The notes beneath the pieces are model-generated. The model was given only the letters and a program-made list of their open reading frames with translations. It made no database searches and was not told the origin of the DNA. The position numbers and the translations under genes are program-made. From NCBI GenBank assembly GCA_024278155.1, contig JAJRTT010000527.1:1-13586 (forward strand): a stretch of DNA of 13,586 nt. Direction: 5' to 3'. This DNA is from Bacteroidota bacterium (lineage in GTDB: Bacteria; Bacteroidota; Bacteroidia; Bacteroidales; JAADJA01). Shown in pieces: positions 1 through 8,316 of this stretch. Each line of letters starts with the position of its first letter. Position 1 is the first letter of the stretch.

Positions 1-585
1 CCATCGGGTTGTGGGAAAACAACCTTGCTAAATTTATTGGGCGGTCTTGATGTGCCAACTTCCGGATCGGTGATTATCGACGGGACGGATATCAGCACTT
101 TGTCATCGCGGCAGATGATCGATTTCAGGATGAACAATATCGGTTTTGTCTTTCAGGCTTACAATTTAATCCCTGTTCTGACGGCAAGGGAAAATGCCGA
201 ATTCATCATGCACCTGCAAAACAGGCCAAAGGAAGAAAGGGAAGCCCGGATAACGGAGCTTTTCAAGGCCATCGGCATCGATGGGAAAGAGGACATCCGG
301 CCAAATAGGTTGTCGGGCGGGCAACAGCAACGGGTTGCCGTGGCAAGGGCCCTGGCATCCAAACCCAAGTTCATCTTGGCCGATGAACCAACAGCAAACC
401 TCGATAGCCATGCCACCACCGAACTGTTGGACATCATGCGCAAACTGAACGAAGAGGAAAACGTGACCTTTATTTTTGCAACACACGACCAGCGTGTGAT
501 TGATCGGGCGAAACGTGTCGTTTATCTCGAAGACGGAAAGGTGATCAATCATAAAACGGATAATAGGAACATTTCTGGAATATAG
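1..585 (+). CDS. ABC transporter ATP-binding protein, LolD/MacB type (5' partial)
   Basis: This is the nucleotide-binding subunit of an ABC transporter. It would hydrolyse ATP at the inner membrane to drive an FtsX/MacB-like permease that lies outside the window. The frame is open from base 1, so the gene starts upstream and about 40 N-terminal residues are missing; the TTG at 25 is internal. Over the 194 visible residues, Walker A (SGCGKTT) is at 2-8, the Q-loop Gln at 52 (FVFQ), the LSGGQ signature at 104-108, Walker B with Asp128-Glu129 (ILADEP) and the H-loop His at 162 (ATHD). All are intact. The sequence NxIGFVFQAYNLIPVLTARENAE is typical of the LolD/MacB/FtsE-like group that works on lipoproteins, envelope components or peptides. 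Its TAG stop touches a palindromic repeat (586-605), and a beta-barrel gene follows at once, which suggests an operon. The family is certain; the substrate cannot be read from the sequence. Confidence 0.95.
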   Translation, partial: PSGCGKTTLLNLLGGLDVPTSGSVIIDGTDISTLSSRQMIDFRMNNIGFVFQAYNLIPVLTARENAEFIMHLQNRPKEEREARITELFKAIGIDGKEDIRPNRLSGGQQQRVAVARALASKPKFILADEPTANLDSHATTELLDIMRKLNEEENVTFIFATHDQRVIDRAKRVVYLEDGKVINHKTDNRNISGI

Positions 586-605
586 AGACGCACGGACGTG
601 CGTCT
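586..605. repeat. REP-like perfect palindrome between ABC ATPase and barrel gene
   Basis: Arms AGACGCAC and GTGCGTCT are perfect 8-base inverted repeats around GGAC. The symmetry continues imperfectly outward: TAG on the left, where it forms the stop codon of the ATPase, and TA after the right arm with a base missing. From memory, palindromes of the form (T)AGAGACGCACG..CGTGCGTCT are dispersed intergenic repeats in many Bacteroidota genomes; I could not check this. No T-run follows, so it is not a classical terminator, although the hairpin could protect mRNA ends. Confidence 0.6.
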
Positions 606-648
606 ATTAAAAATACAAACAGCCCATTTATTTGAAAATAACCATTCG

Positions 649-1845
649 TTGAAAAACAGAATTAAAAATATTGCCGTTTTTTTTAAACAATTGGTCATAG
701 TTTTTCTAGTTGTTATTGGTCAGGTAGTTTTTGCACAGGACAATCCTCCCAAACAAAGAACCTGGACACTGAACGGCTATGTGAAATATATGCAGACAAT
801 TTCCTTCCAGAAAATCGATGAAAACTGGACAACGGACAACCTGCTCCACAACCGTTTGAATTTCAATTGGGGGATAAACAACAACCTGAAATTTAACGCA
901 CAAATGCGAAACCGTGTATTTTACGGCGAAACGGTTACCAATTTCCCCCAGTACCCCGACATCATCAATCAGGAGACAGGTTATCTCGATATGTCATGGA
1001 TTGTTTTTGAAGGCAAATCGGTTTTTATGCAATCCACCATGGACAGGCTGTATTTGGATTATAATATAAAAAATGTCGAGATAATTGTTGGACGGCAAAG
1101 GGTAAACTGGGGACAAACTTTTGTTTGGAACCCCAACGATTTGTTCAACTCCTATAGTTTTTTCGATTTTGATTATGAAGAAAAACCGGGCAGTGATGCG
1201 GTGAGGGTCCAGTTTTATCCATCCTATTCCTCAAAGTTTGATTTTGTGGCCAAATTTGACAACAACAATAAATCAACGGTTGCCGGGCTGTACCGCTTTA
1301 ATAAATGGAGCTACGACATCCAGTTCCTCGCCGGGTATTACACCGAAACGGATTATGTGCTTGGCACCGGGTTTTCGGGCAGTTTGTTTAAAGGGGGGAT
1401 AAGGGGCGAGCTGAGTTTTTTCCGACCCAAAGACAATTTCAATGATACAACCGCAACTTTTGTGGCCTCTTTGGGGTACGACTATACATTTAAGAATTCC
1501 CTGATGTTGCAGTTTGAAGGCTTGTACAATGGATATGGGAAATCATCGGGCGATTTCAATTTACAGGAGTTTTACTTTTTGCAAATGTCGCCAAAAAGCC
1601 TTTCGCTCACTGAGCTTTCCTTTTTAGGGCAAATATCCTATCCCTTCACGCCTTTGTTCACCGGAACGTTTTCGGGGATGTACAACCCAAACGACAACTC
1701 CATTTACCTCGGGCCTTCCTTTGGTTATTCCGTAAAGGAAAACCTGGAACTTTCGGTTTATACGCAGTATTTCACCAGCCAAACGCCAGTGGACGAAGGT
1801 GGGGAAGGGGCATTTCTCTATTGGCGTATCAAGTGGAGTTTTTAG
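649..1845 (+). CDS. Outer-membrane beta-barrel (porin-like) protein
   Basis: This is predicted to be a secreted outer-membrane beta-barrel. The frame is open back to a GTG at 598, but that codon lies inside the palindrome and precedes an unlikely leader. I prefer the TTG at 649 (398 aa), because it gives a clean signal peptide: KNR/IK positive end, hydrophobic core, cleavage after VVFA-QDN. The mature part has alternating hydrophobic/aromatic strands with polar turns, ends in Ser-Phe (a typical barrel C-terminus), and contains the block GRQRVNWGQTFVWNPNDLFN in its first half. That block resembles the DUF1302/alginate-export-like porins, which in other bacteria sit beside RND or ABC exporters and an outer-membrane lipoprotein-sorting (DUF1329-like) protein. 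With the ATPase 64 bases upstream, a role as the outer-membrane part of an export or lipid-handling system is plausible but inferred. No promoter is visible in the gap, so it is probably cotranscribed. Start choice confidence is moderate. Confidence 0.75.
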   Translation: MKNRIKNIAVFFKQLVIVFLVVIGQVVFAQDNPPKQRTWTLNGYVKYMQTISFQKIDENWTTDNLLHNRLNFNWGINNNLKFNAQMRNRVFYGETVTNFPQYPDIINQETGYLDMSWIVFEGKSVFMQSTMDRLYLDYNIKNVEIIVGRQRVNWGQTFVWNPNDLFNSYSFFDFDYEEKPGSDAVRVQFYPSYSSKFDFVAKFDNNNKSTVAGLYRFNKWSYDIQFLAGYYTETDYVLGTGFSGSLFKGGIRGELSFFRPKDNFNDTTATFVASLGYDYTFKNSLMLQFEGLYNGYGKSSGDFNLQEFYFLQMSPKSLSLTELSFLGQISYPFTPLFTGTFSGMYNPNDNSIYLGPSFGYSVKENLELSVYTQYFTSQTPVDEGGEGAFLYWRIKWSF

Positions 1846-1908
1846 TTTCCGTGGCAGAAGAACCTGCGTAGGGTGTACGACAAATCACGGATTTTCGAAA
1901 AATAGTGT

Positions 1909-1916
1909 TAGTTTTG
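1909..1916 (+). promoter_or_regulatory. Bacteroidota -7 promoter box for the MscS-family gene
   Basis: TAGTTTTG matches the Bacteroidota housekeeping -7 consensus TAnnTTTG and ends 23 bases before the ATG at 1940, which predicts a leader of about 15-20 bases. No convincing -33 TTTG box is seen. It implies that the channel gene is transcribed independently of the barrel gene. Confidence 0.5.
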
Positions 1917-1939
1917 TGTTATCATAAGCACATTCTGTC

Positions 1940-4435
1940 ATGAGAAAAACATCACTATATATTATTGTCGGCATACTTTCACTTTTCCAATTCCAGATTG
2001 TCGTTGCCCAGTCTGCCCAGTCCCAAAACGACTCCATCATAATTTCCGCCCCGACCCCCTATAATATTGGGGACATTAATTATGAAATAGAGCAGACCAA
2101 AAAGAAACTGGTTAAAATGGAATATGCCCTAAAACCTGATGAGGGGGTCGTCAGGATTGACAGCGCACTAACAAAATACATTAAGTTCCTTGAGGAGCAA
2201 GCCAAAGAGTACCATGCCTATAACCCCAATAATCTGTCAAAATTTTTCCTCGAAAACACCTATCGTTTGTGGGAAGGCTATATTACTAAACTCCATTCGT
2301 GGCGTTCACAGATAAGTAACCGGGTCAATAGTGTGCAGACCGATGTTGATGAGCTTGGGAAGTTGCGGAAAAGGTGGGAACTGACAATCGAAACTTCCGA
2401 GCAAAAGGAGATGGCACCCGAACAGGTCAACAGTATCAAAGAGGTGGTCAAGGAGGTTCAGGCTGTACGGAAACGTTTTGTTGACAGAAAACGGAAGCTG
2501 CTGGCGATAGATGAAAGGATATCCGAAATGGCCACGTTCAACAATAGGATTGTTGAAGAGGTAGCGCAATACCAACAGCATATGCGCGATAGCTTGCTTG
2601 TTTCCGTGGAGTTGCCGATTTGGAAGGTAAAACTGGATAATTCGGATTATACACCTGTTAAACCAAGACTGGTAAAGGCCGGGCACGAGAATTTCAAGAC
2701 AATGATAAATTACCTGAAAACGATAAACCAGGATTTGTTCCTCGTTTTGGTCGTTTTCATCTCATTGCTCTTTATGCTTCTTAGGCATAGTTATTTGAAG
2801 CTGGGCAGGGATGATTCCGATCCCGGTTACAAAGGTGTTTTGCGGACATTGATAAACAAGCCGGGGATTACCCTGTTTTCAATCCTCCTTGTCACTTATT
2901 ATATCATGTTCCCTTATTACCCACTTATTGTGGGGCAGGTACTCACGCTTATCCTGTTGATAAATATGCGGTATGTGCTGGCAGGGTTTATCGACGGGGA
3001 GGAGAAGGTGTTTATCACACGCTTGGTAGTTTTGTTGGTCATCAATGACCTTGAAATTGTCTTTTGGTATTTTGGCGATGTTGCCAGGTATTTTATTTTG
3101 TTTGAATCCATTGCCGGGGCCGTATTGTTTTATAGATTTATCCCCCGGTTTAATTGGGTGTTTTTCCAAGGCCTTGACCTGAAGAAAAGAGTCCTGGGCA
3201 TATTGGCCGGGGTTTCCTTTTTGTTTTATGCCATTTCATTCTTTTCCAATGTTTTTGGTTTTCTTGATCTTGCTGTATTAATGTTGAAAGTGGGTGTTCA
3301 CATTCCCGAGTTTACCGTTGTGTTGTTCGGTATTTCCAAAATTTCCAAAGCAGTGGTCAAGGCCGCGGTTCAACTTGGAATAGCAGGGGAATACAAAGTC
3401 TTGGAAAATTACTGGCCCATCATCGAAAAACGTTCGTTTCAAATTATCAACCTCATGGGCTATTTCTATTGGCTTTTGTTCCTGTTGATATATTTTGAAG
3501 TGTCACGGCCTGTTTTCGATTGGGTTTCCGATTTTTTTGTGGTCGAAAGAAGTATCGGGACACTCACCATCACACTTGGGGGCATTTTTTCGTTCATCCT
3601 TATTTTGGTCCTGACCTTTATCTTTACGGGATTTATCAAGGCATTTATTGAACCGGAATTTTTAAAACGCATGAACTTGCCGAAAGGTATCCCGGCGGCC
3701 ATTTCGGTCACTGTCCGATACTTCCTGATTATCCTCGGGGTCACTTTTGCCCTGGGAGCTGCCGGGATCGAATTGGGGAAGGTCAGCCTATTGGCAGGGG
3801 CACTTGGTATCGGTATTGGTTTTGGATTGCAGAATATCGTGGTGAATTTTATTTCGGGTTTGATTCTGGTTTATGAACGGCCCCTTCAGGTAGGCGATAC
3901 CATTGAAGTGGAAAACCTCCTGGGGCGGGTCAAGCAAATTGGGGCGCGCTCAAGTCACGTAAGGACATACGATGGCGCCGAAGTGGTGGTCCCGAACGGA
4001 AACCTGATTACCAATCAACTCATCAACTGGACCCTCTCTGATAACAAGCGTAGGATCGAAGTAAAAGTGGGCACCTCTTATGGCTCCGACCCCAATGTTG
4101 TTTTGGAACTCCTGAAAAAAGCGGCCATGGATCACGAGGACGTATTAAAAGACCCTGCGCCCCGTGCCCTGTTCGAGGAATTTGGCGACAGCTCATTGAA
4201 TTTCCGTTTGTTGTTCTGGGTACACTACGAAATGGGGATTGGGGTTAAAAGTGATGTGGCGGTCAATATTTTCAACCTGTTCAAGGAGAACGGTGTGGAA
4301 ATCCCATTCCCGCAGGTTGACTTGCATGTGAAAAAGGATGAGAAGGAACTGTCGTCCACAGAACCTCTTTTGGATAAAAAGGTCATTCCTGAAAAGAACA
4401 ATGGGGACGAAAAATCACCGGATACCATGGCGTAA
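1940..4435 (+). CDS. Large MscS-family mechanosensitive ion channel with periplasmic coiled-coil domain
   Basis: This is a small-conductance mechanosensitive channel of 831 aa. It would open under membrane tension and release solutes during hypo-osmotic shock. A signal peptide (1-23, ending VVAQ-SAQS) is followed by a charged, helix-rich, coiled-coil-like periplasmic region (about 45-225), then roughly ten to eleven hydrophobic segments (first about 263-283, last 589-635). The pore helix is at about 610-640 (GALGIGIGFGLQNIVVNFISG), with the Gly/Ala packing typical of MscS TM3. The beta domain (VGDTIEVENLLGRVKQIGARSS, then VVVPNGNLITNQLINW) and the C-terminal alpha/beta domain follow to about 797. 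The architecture resembles the large MscK/YbiO-type members rather than the 280-residue E. coli MscS. The last 35 residues are a charged, probably disordered tail. It has its own promoter box upstream (TAGTTTTG). Family certain; gating and physiology not testable here. Confidence 0.95.
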   Translation: MRKTSLYIIVGILSLFQFQIVVAQSAQSQNDSIIISAPTPYNIGDINYEIEQTKKKLVKMEYALKPDEGVVRIDSALTKYIKFLEEQAKEYHAYNPNNLSKFFLENTYRLWEGYITKLHSWRSQISNRVNSVQTDVDELGKLRKRWELTIETSEQKEMAPEQVNSIKEVVKEVQAVRKRFVDRKRKLLAIDERISEMATFNNRIVEEVAQYQQHMRDSLLVSVELPIWKVKLDNSDYTPVKPRLVKAGHENFKTMINYLKTINQDLFLVLVVFISLLFMLLRHSYLKLGRDDSDPGYKGVLRTLINKPGITLFSILLVTYYIMFPYYPLIVGQVLTLILLINMRYVLAGFIDGEEKVFITRLVVLLVINDLEIVFWYFGDVARYFILFESIAGAVLFYRFIPRFNWVFFQGLDLKKRVLGILAGVSFLFYAISFFSNVFGFLDLAVLMLKVGVHIPEFTVVLFGISKISKAVVKAAVQLGIAGEYKVLENYWPIIEKRSFQIINLMGYFYWLLFLLIYFEVSRPVFDWVSDFFVVERSIGTLTITLGGIFSFILILVLTFIFTGFIKAFIEPEFLKRMNLPKGIPAAISVTVRYFLIILGVTFALGAAGIELGKVSLLAGALGIGIGFGLQNIVVNFISGLILVYERPLQVGDTIEVENLLGRVKQIGARSSHVRTYDGAEVVVPNGNLITNQLINWTLSDNKRRIEVKVGTSYGSDPNVVLELLKKAAMDHEDVLKDPAPRALFEEFGDSSLNFRLLFWVHYEMGIGVKSDVAVNIFNLFKENGVEIPFPQVDLHVKKDEKELSSTEPLLDKKVIPEKNNGDEKSPDTMA

Positions 4436-4704
4436 AGTGATTGCTGATTAAAAACCCTGCTTGGTATTGTGGTGCCTTTTTTCTCAATATCCGTGTATTA
4501 TTTGGCAAAAAACACAATCCCGAAGCTTCGTGACAAAAAACAAAGCTGCCCTTGCTGACAGACAGATATATTCCAATGAAATTTGGTATTTGTCCGCCCG
4601 GACTGTCGGACAAGTTTTGAAATTTATTATTTGCCCTACAAAAGTGAGTGAATAGATAGGTGTCGCTTTCCCAATTTTTCTACTTTCGCACAAAAATTAA
4701 AGCA
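4436..4704. other. Intergenic region with a small dyad and the promoter of the acetate-CoA ligase gene
   Basis: No gene is supported here. The short open frames have no recognisable protein features. An inverted repeat, TTGTCCG (4590-4596) and CGGACAA (4607-4613), surrounds a 10-base loop and is followed by GTTTT. It could be a weak terminator for the channel gene or a regulator site. Near the right end is the -7-like box listed separately. The long leader on the MscS side of the promoter shows nothing else that I can name. Confidence 0.5.
4681..4688 (+). promoter_or_regulatory. Probable -7 promoter box for the acetate-CoA ligase gene
   Basis: TACTTTCG differs from the Bacteroidota TAnnTTTG consensus at one position and ends 16 bases before the ATG at 4705. 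If it is used, transcription starts downstream of the alternative start at 4660. That supports the later ATG as the true start. Confidence 0.45.
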
Positions 4705-6762
4705 ATGATCACAGAACAATTGATAAACCCAAAAAGCATTGTAGTGGTTGGTGGTTCCAACGATGTACATAAACCCGGCGGTAAAGTGGTGCGCCATCTT
4801 ATCAAAGGGAATTTCAAGGGCAAACTCTATGTAACCAATCCAAAAGAAACCGGGGTGCAGGGCATCAGAAGCTACATGGACGCTGCCGATTTGCCACAGG
4901 TCGATCTGGCCATTATTGCCATTGCGGCCAAATATACCTTTGACATTGTTAAATTACTGACCGAGGAAAAACACACAAAGGCATTTATTATTTTATCTGC
5001 AGGCTACAGTGAAGAGAGTGCGGAAGGGAAAATACTGGAAGATAAAATCGTTGCCCAGATCAATAAATACAAAGGATCCCTGATCGGCCCCAATTGCATT
5101 GGGGTACTTACACCAAACTATCATGGGGTTTTTACCAAGCCCATCCCCAAACTGGACCCAAAGGGTTGTGATTTTATTTCCGGTTCCGGTGCAACGGCCT
5201 GTTTTATCATGGAGGCCGGAATCCCAAAAGGACTGACCTTTGCCAACGTGTTTTCCGTTGGTAATTCTGCACAAATGGGCGTAGAGGAAATCCTGCAATA
5301 CATGGATGAGAATTTTGATCCAAAAAGGGATTCAAAAGTGAAACTGCTCTATTTCGAAAGTCTGAACAGGCCCGATCTCCTTTTAAAACATGCTTCTTCC
5401 CTCATAAGAAAAGGTTGTCAGATAGCTGCAATCAAAGCGGGAAGCTCAGAGGCCGGGAGCAGGGCAGCATCTTCCCATACGGGGGCTTTGGCAACACCGG
5501 ATGTGGCCGTTGACGCTTTAATGAAAAAAGCCGGGATCGTGCGGGCTTATACCCGTGAACAAATGATTGCCGCTGCCGAGGTTTTCATGCTCCCCGAACT
5601 GAAAGGTAAAAATATTGCCGTAATAACCCATGCCGGCGGCCCGGCCGTGATGCTCACCGATGCCCTCTCAAAAGGAAACCTTGAAGTGCCGACCATCGAA
5701 GGGAAATATGCCGAAGAGTTGAAAGGGAAACTTTTCCCGGGTTCTTCGGTCTCCAACCCCATTGATTTTTTGGCGACAGGGACTGCGGAGCAATTAGGGG
5801 TCATCATTGATTATGTGAACGATAAGTTCGAACATACCGATGGGATGGTGGTTATTTTTGGAACCCCTGGTTTATTCCCGATTTACAATGTGTACGATGT
5901 GTTGGACAAAAAAATGAAAACTTCCAAAAAACCGATTTACCCCATTCTCCCTTCCATCCTTACGGCTGAACATGAGGTGGCGGATTTTCTGGCAAAAGGG
6001 AGGTTCAATTTCCCCGATGAGGTCTTGCTGGGGGATGCTCTGACAACCGTTTACTATAACCCAAAACCCCAACCCGAAAAGATTGCCCAACCCGAAATTG
6101 ATAGGGGGAAAGTGCGTTCCATAATCGACAATGCCAATGAAGGCTATATTTCGCCCAGCGAAATACAGGGCTTGTTGGATGCGGTAAAAGTCCCGAGGGC
6201 AGGGGAGAGGGTTGCCTCTTCTTTGGATGAAGCTAAATTGGCTGCCAAGGACTTGGGTTTCCCATTGGTGATGAAAGTGGTCGGCCCTGTCCATAAGTCC
6301 GATGTGGGCGGCGTTGTCCTGAACGTGTCGGATGAAGAAACCCTTCAGCTTGAATTCAGAAGGATGATGAACATTAAGGATACGACCGGGATTTTGATTC
6401 AGCCCATGTTATGGGGACAAGAACTGTTTATCGGTGCCAAGCATGAAGGGAAGTTCGGGCATATGGTTTTATGTGGCCTGGGCGGTATTTTTATCGAAGT
6501 GCTTAAAGATATTTCTTCGGCACTTGCACCGGTTCCCAAAGAGGAAGCCCTTGCGATGATCCATGGTTTGAAAGGCTACAAAATATTTGAAGGGGTTCGC
6601 GGACAGGAAGGGATCAATGCGGATAAATTTGCCGATATTATCGTTAAAGTTTCGGCCTTGTTGGGGGCGGCCCCCGAAATTGTGGAAATGGACTTGAATC
6701 CCCTATTGGGGAATACCGACAAAATAATTGCGGTGGACGCCCGTATCAGGATCGAGAAATAA
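4705..6762 (+). CDS. Acetate-CoA ligase (ADP-forming), fused alpha-beta subunits
   Basis: This cytoplasmic enzyme converts acetyl-CoA (or another acyl-CoA) + ADP + Pi to the acid + CoA + ATP, giving substrate-level phosphorylation in fermentation. The frame is open from 4660, but I chose the ATG at 4705 (685 aa). It gives the family-typical MITEQLINPKSIVVVGGSND start, and a promoter box overlaps the longer version. Domain order: CoA-binding Rossmann domain (about 7-130, VVVGGSND..PGGKV), succinyl-CoA-synthetase-like domain (about 145-290) with the phospho-acceptor His258 in ASSHTGAL, ligase/CoA domain (about 300-440), then an ATP-grasp domain (about 465-680) containing KVVGPVHKSDVGGVVLNV (His530) and the closing EMDLNPLLG. 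The alpha-then-beta fusion on one chain is common in bacteria; archaeal enzymes are often two chains. All key motifs are present. Substrate preference (acetate versus branched or aryl acids) cannot be told from sequence alone. Confidence 0.93.
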   Translation: MITEQLINPKSIVVVGGSNDVHKPGGKVVRHLIKGNFKGKLYVTNPKETGVQGIRSYMDAADLPQVDLAIIAIAAKYTFDIVKLLTEEKHTKAFIILSAGYSEESAEGKILEDKIVAQINKYKGSLIGPNCIGVLTPNYHGVFTKPIPKLDPKGCDFISGSGATACFIMEAGIPKGLTFANVFSVGNSAQMGVEEILQYMDENFDPKRDSKVKLLYFESLNRPDLLLKHASSLIRKGCQIAAIKAGSSEAGSRAASSHTGALATPDVAVDALMKKAGIVRAYTREQMIAAAEVFMLPELKGKNIAVITHAGGPAVMLTDALSKGNLEVPTIEGKYAEELKGKLFPGSSVSNPIDFLATGTAEQLGVIIDYVNDKFEHTDGMVVIFGTPGLFPIYNVYDVLDKKMKTSKKPIYPILPSILTAEHEVADFLAKGRFNFPDEVLLGDALTTVYYNPKPQPEKIAQPEIDRGKVRSIIDNANEGYISPSEIQGLLDAVKVPRAGERVASSLDEAKLAAKDLGFPLVMKVVGPVHKSDVGGVVLNVSDEETLQLEFRRMMNIKDTTGILIQPMLWGQELFIGAKHEGKFGHMVLCGLGGIFIEVLKDISSALAPVPKEEALAMIHGLKGYKIFEGVRGQEGINADKFADIIVKVSALLGAAPEIVEMDLNPLLGNTDKIIAVDARIRIEK

Positions 6763-6848
6763 TTCCCCTGATTAAACTTTTAGGAAATTGCTTTGTTTTC
6801 TGTCAATAGCATATTCGGAATTGGGAACTTAAAAGATGGGGGACAAGC

Positions 6849-8072
6849 ATGAGACAAGTACTTGGATTATTCAGGAAAAAGACAAATATAGGGTTTCGGT
6901 CAAGTTTTATTCTTTTTGGGCTTATGGTTTTAACAGTTGCCGCTTGCAACAGCCCCGCTGATAAAGTCCACCCCCTAACCAAGACCTGGGAAAAAGCCAT
7001 TCCCAATCAGGAAGTGCCGGAAGGGCTGACCTCGTTGAGTTCTGTTGAATGTGGCAGTTGCCACCAAAACCATTATGCCGAATGGAAACTTTCCACGCAC
7101 GCACATGCCTGGACGGATTTGCAGTTTCAGGCAGAGCGTAAAAAGGATTCGAGCCCTTTAATGTGCATCAATTGCCATATCCCGCTGCAAAACCAACAGG
7201 AATATATTGTCACCGGCCTCATTGACGGGGACATTTACAGACCTGTAAAAACGAAAAACCCGAAATTCGATAAAAAGCTGCAGCAAGAAGGGATTACCTG
7301 TGCATCGTGCCATATAAGGGGCAATTCCGTTATCGGGCCTTCCGGGCGGAACAAAGCCCCTCACAAGACAGTAATTGACCCTGATTTCCTTTCGGAGCGT
7401 TTATGTATTTCGTGCCATAACGCAAACGCAGTTATCACGCCTGTTTTGGCCTGCACCTTTGAAACCGGGGACGAATGGAAATCCGGGCCTTATTTTGGGA
7501 AAAAGAATTGTATTACTTGCCATATGGATACCGTCAGGCGTGAGATTGTCCCGGGATTTGGCGAAAGGTTGAGCCATTTCCATTATTTCCCGGGCTCGGG
7601 CATCCCAAAACTTGATACCCTGGAGACCAAGGTGCTGAATGGGTTGGCATTTTATCCATCCTCCCCAAAAGAGGGTTATTTGGTAAACGAAGAGATTACA
7701 TATAAACTCAAACTGAAAAATGAGTTTGCAGGGCATAAAGTCCCCACGGGCGACCCCGAACGGTTTTTCATTATCTCTTTTGAATTGAAAGATGTACATG
7801 GGAATGTATTGTCCGAAAAAACAGAAAGGATTGGGGAAACCTGGCAATGGCACCCGGTGGCCAGGAAATTGTCCGATAACAACCTTGCCCCAATGGAAGA
7901 AAGGGAATTCGTGTTCAGCTACATTCCCGAAAACAGGGAAAAACTGACCTTGTTTGTAATGGTGACGAAAAACAGGATGGATAAAAAAACCGCAGATTAT
8001 AATAAACTTGGCGCAAATTACCCTTTGTTCATCACCATCTTCGATCGTGAGTATAAAATGGAGGTACGATAA
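6849..8072 (+). CDS. Five-haem c-type cytochrome lipoprotein (cytochrome c554-like)
   Basis: This is an electron-transfer protein anchored at the envelope. The 407-aa product begins with an N-terminal membrane segment that ends in a lipobox (TVAA-Cys33, followed by Asn-Ser), so it is probably lipidated. Five CxxCH haem-attachment motifs are seen with Cys at 68 (CGSCH), 106 (CINCH), 151 (CASCH), 186 (CISCH) and 221 (CITCH). Additional histidines (75, 84, 86, 171, 243, 245) could be distal ligands. The spacing of the first motifs and the His-rich stretch between them recall the cytochrome c554/multihaem family. The C-terminal 130 residues form a haem-free beta-rich domain with GHKVPTGDPERF, a segment common in such cytochromes. 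It lies 86 bases after the acetate-CoA ligase; a weak TTGCTTTG box at 6788-6795 may give a separate promoter. A strong terminator follows. The partner oxidoreductase is not in the window, so the respiratory substrate is unknown. Confidence 0.92.
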   Translation: MRQVLGLFRKKTNIGFRSSFILFGLMVLTVAACNSPADKVHPLTKTWEKAIPNQEVPEGLTSLSSVECGSCHQNHYAEWKLSTHAHAWTDLQFQAERKKDSSPLMCINCHIPLQNQQEYIVTGLIDGDIYRPVKTKNPKFDKKLQQEGITCASCHIRGNSVIGPSGRNKAPHKTVIDPDFLSERLCISCHNANAVITPVLACTFETGDEWKSGPYFGKKNCITCHMDTVRREIVPGFGERLSHFHYFPGSGIPKLDTLETKVLNGLAFYPSSPKEGYLVNEEITYKLKLKNEFAGHKVPTGDPERFFIISFELKDVHGNVLSEKTERIGETWQWHPVARKLSDNNLAPMEEREFVFSYIPENREKLTLFVMVTKNRMDKKTADYNKLGANYPLFITIFDREYKMEVR

Positions 8073-8201
8073 AACCTTTGCGCCCACCAAAGAATGGAAC
8101 ATTTCGGAATCCAGGATAACTACAAGTCGGAAATCCATGAAAAACCTGTGACCCGTAAAACACCAGGAATACCGAGGCAAAGAACAAGATAGGGAAAACT
8201 T

Positions 8202-8244
8202 GCCCGTTTCCGTTTACAAGAGGGAAACGGAAACGGGCTTTTTT
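8202..8244 (+). terminator. Strong intrinsic terminator between convergent genes
   Basis: A perfect 14-bp stem, GCCCGTTTCCGTTT (8202-8215) with AAACGGAAACGGGC (8225-8238), encloses a 9-base loop and is followed by six T (8239-8244). It ends the cytochrome transcript. On the other strand the stem is followed by AAGTTTT, so it may also stop the converging M6 protease transcript. The 129 bases between the cytochrome stop and this stem hold no gene. Confidence 0.93.
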
Positions 8245-8316
8245 CATTCCCGGCCCATTGAAGGGACTTCTGTTGATTCATTACTTTTACAAGAAACAAA
8301 TAGAAGTCCCCTTGGG

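Noticed and set aside
598..648. GTG start at 598 for the barrel protein
   Set aside because: The codon is inside the palindromic repeat and would put 17 polar residues before a clean signal peptide; TTG at 649 fits better, although no ATG is available.
4461..4693. Short open frames on both strands in the gap before the acetate-CoA ligase gene
   Set aside because: They have no start context, domain, signal peptide or coding-like composition and overlap each other and the promoter.
4660..4704. Upstream start (4660) for the acetate-CoA ligase
   Set aside because: It overlaps the likely -7 promoter box and adds 15 residues absent from the typical family N-terminus; ATG 4705 is favoured.
7401..8180. 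259-codon minus-strand open frame opposite the cytochrome
   Set aside because: It is antisense to a gene with five intact CxxCH motifs and a family-typical C-terminus; the reverse translation shows no recognisable domain.
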